DNA of 64,000 nt from Epiperipatus broadwayi (GCA_028023455.1 JAQFVV010000028.1:1878501-1942500), one strand, 5' to 3'; shown: positions 22,690 to 36,199, counted from the first letter of the stretch. Numbers and translations are program-made. Notes: a model not told the origin generated them from the letters alone.

Positions 22690-25415
22690 TAATTATACAT
22701 TTAGTTGTTTTTTAACATTCATCACAAACTGATCGCAAAAAATATCAATATTATTAAAAGTTAGATTATATACCATTTGCAATCTATTAATAACTGATTT
22801 ACCAAAGAAAGTATTTTTACATATACTAATCTTGAAAGTTTGCATTTCTCTTAATAAACGACAAGGTACTTTCAATTCTATTTTTGATATACAGTTACTG
22901 ACATCAATTCTCCCATCAATCAACTTTTTCAGTAATATCATATCCTTCAACATTCTCCTTTCTTTCAATACTGTTTTGACAGTTTGACATTCACCCATTA
23001 TTAATTTATTAAATCTTTTTTCAATATTATATATTTTAGACTGAATATTAATCAGATTGAAGTTCCATATACAAGAATTATATTCTAAAACTGTAACAAC
23101 AAGAAAAAAAAAAACCTATATTTTATGGAAATAGATAAATCTCTCCCATATCTCAAAATACAGCCCATCTTTCTGTATGCTTTATTAATAATACATTTAA
23201 TATGCGCATTAAAAGTAAAATTGCTACAAAATATAATTCCTAAATCAGATATAGTCTCTTTATATTTAATAACACCATTCTCAATTTTATATTGATAAAC
23301 AGATTTTTCAGTTTTATTAGTATAGGAAACAATGCATGTTTTATTAATGTTAATCTCGATGTTGTTATACCTACACCATATAATAAAACTATCTATATCC
23401 TTTTGAACCTCAATATGATCACTATAAGTAATAATTCTTTTAAATAACTTACAATCATCAGCATAAGTAAGTATCATACTATTTTTTATGCTATGATCAA
23501 GATCACACATATAAACATTAAAAAGCAATGGTGCTAATATTCCACCCTGAGGAACACCTATCATATTAACAAAAAAAAGAGAATTAGTTTTATCCATATG
23601 TACATAAGATTTACGACTCCTCAAATAATTGGAAAACCACTCAACTAAATGAGGACTAACACCCAACATTTTAAGTTTATACAAAAGTCTAATATACTAA
23701 ACTTTGTCAAATGCCTGAGTCATATCAAAATATACAACATCTAATTGCTTCTGATCAGATAAGGCATGAGCAATATGATCAGATATCACCATTAAATTAG
23801 TTTCAGCAGATCTACCAGGTAAAAAACCATGCTGATAACTAGGTAATACCTTAATCATATCTACAATAATATTACTATAAATACACCTTTCATAAATTCT
23901 AGCAAAAGGTGACAGAATTGAAATAGGTCTATAATTACCAGAATCAGATCTATCTCCTTTTTTAAAAATTGGTATAATCTTAGCTATCTTAAATATATCA
24001 GGAATAATAGTTTTCTCAATTGATAAATTAATGATATAATGCAATGGTGCTACCAAACATTCAGCACAACCCTTGATAATAAAATTAGGAATATTATCAT
24101 ATCCCATAGAAGATTTCGATTTAAGTTTAAAAATTGCAGTAAACACTTCAGGAATTGCAATTATATTCCAAAAGCTCTCTTGATTAAATTTAATATCAAC
24201 CATATTATCATTACTTGAAGTATCTAAGTACATATTAGTAAAATGATTGACTAGATCATCCATAGAAGGCCTAATTACATTATATCTACAACTTTTACTT
24301 CCAACAATATTAAGATCTTTTATATAATTCCAAAACATTTGTGGATTATTCCTAAAATTTTCTTCAACTCTATTTAAATTATTATTATAATCTCTTTTCA
24401 TAAGAGTTTTAGTATAAGCATCCAAACCACTAAATTTCTTATACAATTCTTTATCATTAGTTAGTTTATATAACCTATGATATTTGTGCTTTCTATTTAA
24501 GCCCTTACACAATTCCCTAGAAAACCATTTAGGATATTTGTTATTAGTATTTAAATAATGCCTAACAGGAATATATTGATCTAGACAATTTTGAACTATA
24601 CCAACAAAATTATTTGCCACTATATTTGGATCATTTTCCATCAAAATTACATTCCAATCAATGTCCTCAAAAGCTTTATAAAGGGCCATAATAGTCACCA
24701 TGTTTGTAATCTCTCTTACTATTTACCATAGGCTTTATATGTTCATGAGAACCATCTATTACAAATTCCAAAGGTGGGTGATAAGGATCAGGGAGCAAAA
24801 GAGCTTGATCAGCCTCTTTGCACTTCAAATCATTCTTAGTGCTAAACAATAAATCCAACATACCACCCCTAAAATTAATAATACTATTAAGTTAAATTAA
24901 ACTAACCAACTCAACAAAAAATTTTAATCTATAAAGTTTACTATTATCAACATTCTTATTACTATGTCTTGAGTAATCAGCTTCATTAAAATCCCCAACT
25001 ATAATAATATCATATTTATATTTCACCAATACATCCTCAACCTTAACTAAATATGCATCTAAATCATTCATTGACAAAGTAGGTCGAAGATATATATTAC
25101 CTAACAATATTTTATTTTTATTTTTTAAACTAACTTCAATCCAACAAGATTCAATATTATTATCATTAATAATTATCTGTTTATGCTTTATGTCTTTTTA
25201 ATAGAAATCAAAGTAACACCTCCTCTTGTTTCATAATTATAATTTCTATCACATCTATACACACAATACCTATCATCAAATATACTAATATTATCAATTT
25301 CTTCTTTTAACCAAGTCTCTGTTAAAAAGATAATATATTCATTTAATAACAATTCAAATTTAAAATCAATTGTCTTAGTTCTAAGACCACGAACATTTTG
25401 ATAATAACAATTCAT
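22690..25415 (-). pseudogene. LINE ORF2: APE-type endonuclease and reverse transcriptase
   Basis: ORF2 nicks target DNA and copies the element RNA at the nick. The start MNCYYQNVRGLRTK (25415) opens the APE endonuclease, with LTETWLK (catalytic Glu), IIVGDFNEAD (about 25000) and YHPPLE near 24780. The RT follows: KIIPIFKKGDR and NYRPISIL, then VYFDMTQAFDKV (motif A Asp), GVPQGGILAPLLFNVYM (motif B) and LTYADDCKLF (motif C). A C-terminal conserved helix block (22998-22690, RRMLKDMILLKKLIDGRID) ends the protein. Breaks: stops or shifts near 25187, 24890, 24700, a stop right after FDKV at about 23694, and a shift near 23090. Catalytic residues are retained, so inactivation is recent. Confidence 0.85.
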
Positions 25416-25421
25416 GAATTG

Positions 25422-26916
25422 CTATTTATTACACAGATTATTTTGCAAATTTATATCTTGCACTATAGTGCTAATTTCATCAACATTATCAGTCAATATA
25501 ATATCTTCTGTCTTTTCTTCAATAATCTTATTAATATTTAATATAGCATTATCCTGTGTACTATCAACATTGAAATTTCTTAAATATTTTAAATCTCCAT
25601 AGAAGGGCAATATGACTGCTGACAAAGGCCAAATGTTACCAACTAAAACTTTATCAGATTCAGATTCCTCTATAGATAAATAAAATGAAGAATATTTTTT
25701 AGATTTTGTATTCAGTTTATAACACACACTATTTATATCTAAAACATTTTTCAAATGAGCAGTCACATCTTCAACAGAGGTGTCATTATCCATTCTAGTT
25801 AGAAAAATTTTTTTAAATTTCTTTCTTGTCTTAACAGCTTTTAAAACATGATTAACCTGATTTCCTATAATAGGTGAATAACTTGAATTTTTAATATTTT
25901 TATTCTTATTTTTACAAGATAAAATACAGTTTTAAAACCATCCTTTTCTTTATCTGCACAATCTTTCAAATAAAAGGCATATGATTTTTTAGAGAATCTT
26001 GAACTTCTTTTTTCTTAACAAACCAATTTTCTTAAAAAACTTGTTTTTTAATTATTTTTAGAGGTGTTATCATGATTAGAAATCCCAGACGATTCATCTG
26101 ACGTTACATTTGTTTTCATATCTGACTGACCAACCTTCACTTTAATTGCTTTATTCTGCTGTTCATTAAATTTAGAACTTGATCTATCAGTGACACTAAA
26201 AACTGCCTCCTTTTTTAATTGATCAACTCCTTCACTTCTATTTATAGTAGAAAGTGGAGGGAAATTTAAATCAGAAACAATAAGTTCAGGCGTTTGCTTT
26301 TCTTTATGCTTTAAAATAAGTTGATTTTCTTTTTTATTAAAAACAACAGAATTTCTATCTGTGCTTCTATAATCATTATTTTTATTTATATCCAAATTAT
26401 TAACAGATGCATTTAATAACATATTTTTTATCGCAATATTTTCTTCTTTCAATAATTTAATTTCACTTGATAAATCTGTAACAATATTTAAAATTCTATT
26501 CAATAAAAATGTAGATTTTTCACAAGATAAACAATTATTATCCATTTTAGATAAATTTTTTCTCCTTTATCAAAATCACGATTAGATATAGCATTAATTT
26601 CTATTAATTTAGAAATGTCATTACCTTCATTTCCTAATAAATTTTGACCAAAAATATCCAAGTCTTGAGAACCATTTATATCTGATACAATAATCTCCAT
26701 TTTTTTTTCATTGACTTCCATTACGTTATTACTATTTGAATTATGATTACATTTATCACAAATATAGGACTCCATTTCTATTTCATTTTTATGCAATATT
26801 ATTCCATTAGATTTCAAACATGTTTTATGAAACTTATTATTGCATTTAATACATTTAATTCTTGGCTGTTTTCCAAATATAAGATCACTGCAAAGAGCAC
26901 ATGGTGTACCTCCCAT
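25422..26916 (-). pseudogene. LINE ORF1 protein with PHD finger and coiled coil
   Basis: ORF1 proteins of this group bind element RNA and assemble the retrotransposition particle. Starting at ATG 26916, residues about 5-60 show a C4HC3 PHD-type zinc finger: PCALC, then IKCIKCNNKFHKTCL, and YICDKC. After a one-base frameshift near 26565 comes a heptad-like stretch (LSSEIKLLKEENIAIKNML), then a basic, Ser/Asn-rich linker with LNFPPLS. Further frame breaks occur at 26047-25794. The last 120 codons (25793-25422), with TSVEDVTAHLKNVL and YSSFYLSIEESESDKVL then NIWPL, match the conserved C-terminal module of CR1/Jockey-type ORF1. ORF2 begins a few bases after the stop, which suggests coupled translation. 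The poly-Leu frame upstream of 26916 is AAT-array artefact. Confidence 0.75.
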
Positions 26917-26925
26917 AGCACAGCA

Positions 26926-27093
<168 letters not shown>

Positions 27094-27125
27094 GAAGAAG
27101 AAGAAGAAGAAGGAGGAGGAGGAGG

Positions 27126-27670
27126 TCCTGGAGGTGACAGAATTGGCAATAAATGAACTTTGAGCTCCAGAATATGCCACTCTACCAACACTAAACTATA
27201 TAAGGAAAAACAATCAAATGATTTGATGCTTGGAAGGTCATATGACATTTGAGGACTTAAGTGACGAAATTGGGCTGCAATCTATTGACTTTTTTGCCAC
27301 TCTAACACTGCACTATGACTACACATGGTAAATCAATCAAATGATTTGATACTTGTGAGGTTATTGGATATTGAGGGATGAGAACTAATAGAACTGACAT
27401 AAAAACCATGGATTTTCAGCTCTGGAATGTGCCACATGGCCACTGCATTAAACCACACAGGGAAAAGCAGTCAAATGGTTTAATGCTTGGAAGGTCATAT
27501 AATATTTGAGGGCTGGAATTGATAAGTTTTAGCTACAATCTATGGGCTTTTGGCTCTAGAGGCTGCCATCCTATCACTGTACTAAACCACCCAGGATAAT
27601 GAAATCAATCAGTTTGATGCTTGGGGGGGTCATATGATGTTTAAGAACTGGAAGTAACAGAAATGAGCTG
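27126..27670. repeat. Tandem array, period about 130 bp, four copies
   Basis: The landmark CAAATGATTTGATGCTTGGA and its variants recur near 27210, 27337, 27469 and 27600, each followed by GGTCATATxAxxTTTGAGG. Each unit also has TCTGGAATGTGCCAC-like and ACTAAACCAC-like blocks. It lies just upstream of the CR1-type element, across the AAT array. Confidence 0.75.
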
Positions 27671-27719
27671 AAATTCAACATTCATTTTACATGTTCAATA
27701 CAAACAATAACTCAATATT

Positions 27720-28015
27720 ATCCTATCCAGTAATCTGAATAACATGTTGATTTGTTTTATGATCTTCCCATTGTATTTTTAAAATTTTACAAACCATCCT
27801 TAAATAAAACTTTTTAATATCTTTATATTGTTGCCTGTAGAGTGCCCAAGTTTCACATCCATACAATAAATTAGATAAACTAACAGCTCTAGATGCATTT
27901 AAAATAGTTGAAGTAGTTATTTTCCTATAATTAAATTCTTTGTCTTTTAATGTGTTAATAGCAGCAACAATACATTTGAGTCTGAATTTGATCTCATCAT
28001 CTAAGTCCATCTTTC
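27720..28015 (-). pseudogene. LINE ORF2 C-terminal fragment (RTE/CR1-like)
   Basis: Minus frame of 95 codons with LSNLLYGCETWALYRQQYKD, then FYLRMVCKILKIQWEDHKTN. This is the LLYGxExWxxYxxxxxxLxxFHxRxLRxILxIxWxDHxxN block found after the RT of many LINEs. The plus-strand relic at 5850-5990 (EKFSVRMFCKILK) is homologous. The fragment is open but has no RT, so it is a 5'-truncated or deleted copy. Confidence 0.65.
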
Positions 28016-28084
28016 TACTTCTAAAACAACAAAGAAAAATGCATTCAGAATTATCTGTGTATGAATTTTCTTACTGCTAATATT

Positions 28085-28575
28085 AGCCTTATGCTAACAT
28101 TTAAGCCAATAACCATCACATGATCATCACTTCCTATGCTTGCTCTTAACTGTTATTAAAACAGGAAAACTTTCTATATGTATTACCACTTAGTGCAAGC
28201 CAGAGTAATCAATGGATACCAAAAGACTTGTGCATAAAATCCCCATCTACTGCCTACCCATCCAGTATCCCCAGACTAGTTTCTGGGTTGTGGCCTTCAT
28301 CAGTGAAAAGCCTTGGATCTGAAAGCACTGCACCTAAAAAATCCCCATCTAGTGCCTACTTATCCAATATCCTAAGATCTAGGTGCAGTGATCTCAGATC
28401 CAAGGCTCCTCACTGATGAAGGCCACAACTCAGAAACTAGTCTGGGGATATTGGATGAGTAGACACTAGATGGGGATTTTATGCACAAGCCTTCTGGCAT
28501 CCATTGATTACTCTGGCTTTCACTGAGTGGCAATTCCTATAGAGAGTTTTGCCAGTCTGACATTTAAGGTGAGTT
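28085..28575. mobile_element. Fold-back family A (FB-A), fullest copy
   Basis: Arms of about 230 bp are inverted copies: CACTTAGTGCAAGCCAGAG ... TTGTGCATAAAATCCCCATC on the left against GATGGGGATTTTATGCACAA ... GGCTTTCACTGAGTGG on the right. A small palindromic centre of about 28340-28400 includes TGATCTCAGATCCAAGG. Each arm carries a hammerhead-like motif near the centre (28268-28309 minus, 28407-28448 plus). Other copies or fragments lie at 1755, 6290, 11605, 57820, 62738 and 63172. No protein is encoded. Confidence 0.8.
28407..28448 (+). ncRNA. Hammerhead-ribozyme-like motif, FB-A right arm
   Basis: TCCTCA (28407-28412) pairs with TGGGGA (28443-28448) as stem I with one G-T wobble. CTGATGA (28413-28419) is the catalytic core. 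GAA at 28433-28435 is followed by AC-TA-GT as a two-pair stem III, with cleavage-site C at 28442. Stem II (28420-28432) is weak in this copy. The opposite arm (28268-28309, minus) and 63190-63235 keep core, stem III and a wobble-rich stem I. Confidence 0.5.
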
Positions 28576-29559
28576 ATATCAGCTATTATCTGGCAGTAAA
28601 TCTTTCTAGTATATTGCACAGATTCTAGACTTCAATGAATGATTTTGTATATCCAGACATTGGTATAATCCAACTAAAATGTTGACACAATGCTAATGTT
28701 TACACATTAATGCACATGGCAGCAAATTCGAATTGCATGTTGGCAATTTTATTTGTAAAATTTTTTGCTTTAATATATATTTTTCTGCTTATCTTTAATC
28801 ACTTGTGATATAATAATCCTTTTATAGCATTTCATTTATTACATCTATAAGTCTTATTTTAATGTCTGTAAAAAAATCATATAATACCACAATACATACA
28901 AACGAAGAAAAAAATACATTCAGATGTCAAAAAAATATTGTTCAAATAAATTATTTAAAATGATTTTGAAAAAGATAGAATTTATTACCTGTTTCTTATA
29001 TAATTTTAAATATTTTTTTATAAAAAAAAAAACAAAACATATCTATAAATGTTTTTTTCATTATTATTTTATTTTCCAAAAATATTTTAGAAAGAGAATG
29101 AAAATAAATGAGGTGGGGAGAAGAATGAAACACCGTATATCAGGTATTTAAATATATATATATATATATATGATCAAAAAAAGGAGATATTTTAATAATA
29201 CTTACTGATGCGTTTTCGATAATATTGCTTAAGAAATTTACAAGTTAAAATAACAATAATGGTAATATTGAATAATTTTTTACATAGGAACATATTTCAA
29301 AAAGATACTTGACTTTTCAAGATAAAATAATTTCAAAAGTTTTGAATAGTTTTAAAGTATATAAAATTTCACTTAATAATAACGATTCTAGAAGAAACGA
29401 TTCTTTAAAAAAAAATTATGGAACACGGAATAAAAAGAAACACACATTATTATTGGATAACATAAAATTGCATGGCAAAAATACATAAGAACAATTTTAA
29501 AATTAATAGTAAATATTCAGAATGAAATCAATATTTTATGTCATAACTCCTTTTATTAT
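28576..29559. other. AT-rich spacer
   Basis: No recognised gene. Contains a (TA)n tract at 29151-29171 and poly-A/T runs. Confidence 0.5.
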
Positions 29560-31000
<1,441 letters not shown>

Positions 31001-31439
31001 TTTCTTTGTTCTAATGTTATCAATTATAAGTTTGAGTAACCAGAGGATGGTTATTAAGATAAAAAATTTTTTTAAAAAAATGCTCCAGTAAATAGAAAGA
31101 ATAAAGAGTTGTCATATTAGTAATGCAATAAGTAATTACTGATTGTTCATTTTTACAGAAAATAAAACTAGAGTAGAGTAAAAAGAACTACTCTTGTTTA
31201 TATTACTGTAGTACTCTGAAATAATCAAGTAATGTTTTGTTGGTGATGTTGTACATAAATACTGTACACTCTCTTTTATAGCAGATGACACTAAGTAGAA
31301 AAACTGTTATTGTTTATAATATTATAGTAAGCTGAAAGAATGAAAAAATACTGTTTTAGTACTGTAATAAGTAAATACTTCTTATTTAATCTCACAATAG
31401 ATGTATCTTTAGCAACAAGGGAATATACACATAAATGGA

Positions 31440-31760
31440 GGAAAAAAAATGGGTGAGTTAGTCTGTGAGTTATGTAAGGCAGAGAAAATATTAGACATTT
31501 ATTAATTGAATGTAAATGCTTACAAGCAGAAAAGATACAGATAATTATGGGAGAATACATATAAACAAAGTCAGCATACAGAAAGTGGGTTCTTGTTTTT
31601 TATGCTGGGTTTGGGAAAAGATAAGGGGGATTGAGATATAAAGGCCATAGAGTTAACAAAGATTATGTTGTGGAAATGGCATGGTGGAAAAGGATAGTGA
31701 AGAATATGGGAAAAACTAGTGTGGGGTATGGAACAGGAAGGTAAGATGGCTAACAGTTTT
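31440..31760 (+). pseudogene. LINE ORF2 zinc-knuckle tail relic
   Basis: Reads ELVCELCKAEK, then after a one-base shift IRHLLIECKCLQAEKIQ (about 31475-31540). This gives CxxC...H..LxxC, the C-terminal zinc knuckle of LINE ORF2 proteins. Downstream WVLVFYAGFGKR and YVVEMAWWKRIVKNM continue without a recognisable match. It appears distinct from the 8.4- and 17.5-kb tails. Confidence 0.5.
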
Positions 31761-32303
31761 CTGTGGGCATTGTGGCTGAGAAATTCCTGATTCTGAATAA
31801 GGAAAAGTCACAGTGCATCACATTTCATTATCACTATTTTGTAGTCAGCTGAAAAAATCAAGCAATATGCTATTTTAGTATTTCAAATACACCTTAAATG
31901 TCCATAAAATCTGATTTATAAAAATGAGACACTTTATTTTAAAATGTAAATATAAGTAATAAAAAAATAAATAAATATGTTTGCACATTTCATATAATAG
32001 CATAAACCAATATTTTCTCTGAAATGTTTTGAAATATTTAAATGAAGGCAGAGAAAACTAAAGAAAGACAGATAAAAATTATTAAATATGTATATTTAAT
32101 TATGACTATAGTATTTTCTTTTAAATCTAATACTATGTTTCACTCCTATAATTGTGTTGAAGCTTAATGTATTTCAGTAGAAAAAATATAAACTTTATAT
32201 ATCATGATATGTCAATTTTTTTTAAAAAAAATCTCATCATTTTCAACATCTTTGTATTGTTTTGCTCTTGTGAGATCAATGTAGGAAATTATATTTTTTA
32301 CCA

Positions 32304-32354
<51 letters not shown>

Positions 32355-33227
32355 TACACTCATACCCTAATCAACCAAACAAATTATTTCTGTTTTTGTT
32401 TTATTTTTATCTACTTTATTTTCTAGCCATTATGCACTAGACATTTCCTAATGATAAATTTATGAAACATTTTATATTAAGTATAACTTAAATAATTGTA
32501 TGAATATTTATAAAACTTCAATAAATTTAGTTAATTAAAAATGAATGGAAAATTATATAAAATAAGAATATATAAAGTTGTACAATATATGTATTAATTA
32601 TTTGGTATATTGTTATGTTATATAGTGAATTCATTGAAATTATATTGGATCTCTATATGAAGATTTCATTCTATTTTATGGATGTTTTATTTTGTTATTG
32701 TTGTTATTTTATTTACAATATAGAACACTAGATGGTGATCTATCTGCAGTAATTCTCTGTTTACGGAGAAGTCACAGTAATCACAGTGTATCACATCACA
32801 TCACATAATGTTAAACTAAATATGGAACACTTTTAAAAGGGCACAAAACCATGTACCAAAAAGGCTTATCATACATATTTATATAAGATATATGTTGCAG
32901 GTTCACTCATGTAAGATTTTAACTAAATATTCCAATGTTTCAACTTGATCATGCAGCTCTCAACTGGGAAATGAATACTATATAATTGTAGAAGTGCTGT
33001 AAACAGTGTTCATAATATATGTTAAAGCTTCACAATTAGAAAACAGGTGTATAAAATTGAACAAACTGAAAAGTAAAAAAACAATATATAAAAATTCAGG
33101 GAATCTTCGGAGAACACAATGACTTATGTAAATTTCCTTTTTGCTTTTATTTGGAAATTTTTTTTGAGAAACAAATTACTCTGAAGATTCCCTGATTTTT
33201 CATTTATTATAAAAAAATATAATCATC
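31761..33227. other. AT-rich spacer with (TA)n array
   Basis: Holds a (TA)n array at 32306-32352. A hairpin TCAGGGAATCTTC/GAAGATTCCCTGA (arms about 33101-33117 and 33178-33196) lies just outside PLE-A copy 1. No gene recognised. Confidence 0.6.
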
Positions 33228-33778
33228 ACTTAGGAGTACTTTCGACTATCCTCGTAATCTTTGTCAACTAATATGTTGAAAGGTTAGCCTTTTCATAATT
33301 CCATGATCTTAACATTTGTTGCCTGCCTGCTTGTATTTATATATTAGCATAGATTCCTTTATTTTTCTTTTATTATTATCTCTTTCAATTTATAGGTGTG
33401 ATTGTGGATATATAGGGAAATTGAGATCTACAATGAAGAAAAGAACTAAAGAGCACTTGCTATTATTAAAAAGGGTTCAAAATACAAAAGAAAATTGTAA
33501 AGGTAATAATAATGTATCAGTTTCCATTTTATATGACTATAATAAATTATGTATATATGGTTTTAATTTCAATTATAATAATATAAAAATATTGCAAATT
33601 GAAGGAGATAATAATAAAAAAAAATAAAGTAAGCTATGCTAATATATAAATACAAGCAGGACTTAATCAATAGGCAGGCAGCAAATGTTATGATCATGGA
33701 ATTATGGTAAGGTTAGCCTTTCAAAGTATTAGTTGAAAAAGACTATGAGGATAGTTGAAAGTTCTCCTAAGTGCCAAT
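33228..33778 (+). mobile_element. Penelope-like element A, copy 1 (fold-back form)
   Basis: The right part encodes the end of a GIY-YIG endonuclease followed by the element 3' end. The left part (33230-33396) is an inverted copy of 33595-33778 with a deletion of about 15 bases. Both arms end in a hammerhead-like motif (33230-33272 minus, 33728-33771 plus). The element is 5'-truncated; the RT is missing. Confidence 0.75.
33391..33710 (+). pseudogene. PLE-A GIY-YIG endonuclease fragment
   Basis: RCDCGYIGKLRSTMKKRTKEH contains the YIG signature (about 33408-33416) and the conserved Arg/Lys-rich helix. It is followed by HLLLLKRVQ and, after FNYNNIKILQIEGDNN, a one-base frameshift near 33620. The frame then resumes as AMLIYKYKQDLINRQAANV to a stop at 33710. 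The homologue at 47444-47848 is intact over the same stretch. PLE endonucleases fused to an RT nick target DNA; the N-terminal RT and GIY half are absent here. Confidence 0.7.
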
Positions 33779-33844
33779 TTTTTTTTTTTTTACTTTTCAA
33801 AATTTTTGATTACTGTATTTACTAATATTTAATTATAAGATTTC

Positions 33845-33945
33845 ATATATATATATATGTATATATTAATAAAACAAAAGTACTTTCATATATATATATA
33901 TGTATATATTAATAAAACAAAAGTACTTTCAATTACATTGTAATC
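33845..33945. repeat. Direct duplication of about 50 bp containing TA tracts
   Basis: TTCATATATATATATATGTA plus ATTAATAAAACAAAAGTACT occurs twice in tandem. GAAAGTACTT on the minus strand equals the 3' half of the PLE-A hammerhead-like motif, so it may be a PLE-A end remnant. Confidence 0.6.
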
Positions 33946-34002
33946 ATTATGTCAGTCGATAATAATTACAACACAATCAAAATGACTTCTGCTGATCTAA
34001 TA

Positions 34003-34976
34003 TACATCTGGGTCTCTTTTTATGCGGATTTATTTAATGCAATTTTGAAGTTACGTGATTCACGTTTCTCTGGAAGTCAAACTTCGATAATGTGCTACTA
34101 CTTTAAATAATAAATTTCGCGCACTTACATTATATTGAAAGTAATAGCATATTATTGGAATTCAACTTTCATCTTAGTAATTTCAATATTTTAAGTGCTT
34201 TATAAAAGTAAGATTTTATGCAATAATGAAATTAAAATCATGATTTCCACATTTTATGTATACACACATTAAATTTTACAAGATTATAATAATAAATTTG
34301 TTGAAACATTGTGCGTGTTAATTTTGCATTTTAAATCACATTCTGTTTTTGCTTTTTAAAAAAGAACGTAATCAATTATTAATCATTTAGTGTCCACAAG
34401 TTTATTTTTAAAAGGTGAGTAATAGCAGTGGGCACAATTAAAATTGAAAATTAAAAAATTAAAGACAAAAATAAGAATTTAATTTTTAGTTGTTAGATTA
34501 ATTACTAATTACGTTGTCACCAGAAAACCATTAACACAACATGAGAGTGATGTTGGTGCTAGTTGTATTTTCTCTTGTGAAGAATCTGATGTTTTACAAG
34601 TTTGCAAATGAAACTGTTTATCGGCAAATAACGATAATAATTAAAACGTGTATAAAAAATATAAATTACTGTAAATTATGCATAAAAATATATTGTTTTG
34701 AATAAAATTAAATATTATAGTTAAAAAAAGTTTGCCTTGTATCAATTTTTTTCAAATTTGAAATTTTTTATTAGTCATATTTTATTTCCTTATTATTTTT
34801 TTTGCGCGAATTTTAAAGTAATTTTACATTGGTGCTTTGCTTTTACGCGATTTTTGAAAAATCACAGTCCGTATTCCCCCTTTTTCAAGGTAAGTTACAT
34901 CTACTTTTGCACGATTTCATTTGCGTGTGTTTTCTGAGGAACCTATCTACCGCATATAATGAGACCCAGGTGTGTA
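34003..34976. mobile_element. MITE-like unit with terminal inverted repeats
   Basis: CATCTGGGTCTCTTTTTATG (34005-34024) is an imperfect inverted match to CATATAATGAGACCCAGGTG (34953-34972). TA flanks both ends, as in Tc1/mariner-type insertions. The interior has no transposase frame. It sits between two PLE-A copies. Confidence 0.55.
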
Positions 34977-35164
34977 TATATATCATTTTTATAATTTAAA
35001 ATGCACATATAGTATAATTTTAACATGTAAATTATTTTACATATAGGAGGCATTTCAATTATCTATAAATTAATTTGCAAAATTAATCTTGTTACATTAA
35101 TATATATATATAATTATAATTGAAATAATATTTTTAAACGGTTTATAAACAATTCAAACAATCT

Positions 35165-35640
35165 TTAAATCCGCAGAAGTACTTTCGGTTACTTTCAAAC
35201 CTGCCTCAACTGCTATTAAATTCAAAAACTAAAAGCGGAAGCAAACGTCATCAATTCAAATTCCACGAATCTCGTATTTTAATGTTAGAAGCTTGTCGAT
35301 TTATCAAATGTGTTTTATTCCTGTTTATAAAAATTGCCTATTTAATTTTTCTTTTACTATGGTTTCTCTCTTCATGAAGAATTTTCACATTTTCAAAATT
35401 AAATTTAAATTTATGTTTACATGTTTTTTCATGATCAAAGAAAACTGAAGAAGATATTAAATCACCATTATTTTTATTTTTTACACGCTTATATAACAAT
35501 TCGTGTTCCTTCAATCTTTTCTCAATGTTGCACCTAGATTCACCTATATATGATAGCATACAATCACAAAAAATTTGATATATGACATTACTTTTGCTTG
35601 ATAGGTATGACATCCTTAGAATTATTAACTAATTTGTTAA
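35165..35640 (-). mobile_element. Penelope-like element A-related, copy 3 (no inverted arm)
   Basis: The minus strand encodes a GIY-YIG domain followed by a 3' region with a hammerhead-like relic at 35171-35213. That relic has stem I GCAG/CTGC, stem II GGTT/AACC and GAA-AGTACT-T, but its core reads TTGAGGC. Upstream is truncated about 90 bases before a (TA)n array. Unlike copies 1 and 2 there is no inverted duplicate arm here. Confidence 0.7.
35338..35613 (-). pseudogene. PLE GIY-YIG endonuclease domain
   Basis: 91 codons, open. NVIYQIFCDCMLSYIGESR carries the two signature blocks (IY and YIG) with a CxC pair. NIEKRLKEHELLYKRVKN follows, holding the conserved Arg and EH. SSSVFFDHEKTCKHKFKFNF and KILHEERNHSKRKIK complete the domain, including the Glu expected before the basic end. 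It ends at a stop where copies 1 and 2 continue for about 30 more codons, so the C-terminus is cut. The RT is missing, but this is the best-preserved short GIY-YIG domain in the window. Confidence 0.8.
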
Positions 35641-35703
35641 TATTGTTTGGAACGAGAATGAAACATTAAATACATTCTTATATAAATCCTTAAAAATTTT
35701 ACT

Positions 35704-35707
<4 letters not shown>

Positions 35708-35777
<70 letters not shown>
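35708..35777. repeat. (TA)n microsatellite
   Basis: About 34 TA units followed by GATA repeats; adjacent to the truncated end of PLE copy 3. Confidence 0.95.
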
Positions 35778-35779
<2 letters not shown>

Positions 35780-36199
35780 TAGATAGATAGATATAGATAT
35801 ATAGATATAATGTTAAATACAACTGCCTTCAAATAGTAAGTGCTGTTCAAGTAATAATACATAATCACCACCCTAATCCTAGGAATACTACAACAAAAAA
35901 AGAAATCATATCCTTACTGTTTTTTTCTTTATATATAGAGAAGATTATGATTAATACTTAAGACAAAGAGTGTGAAATAAATTATTCCAATTATTTTACT
36001 ATTTTTACATCGATCCAATATATTAATTTTCATTTAACAAATTTTTAAGCATTCAGGAAAATCTTCTTTGTATATAAAAAGAACCAATAAGAAAATAATT
36101 GTATTTTCTTGATACAGTATTGTTGAGTATCCAGGTGGGCGTGTGTATTATAAATTGTGACACTTTTACTAGTTGAAGATGATTATGTTTAATTATATA

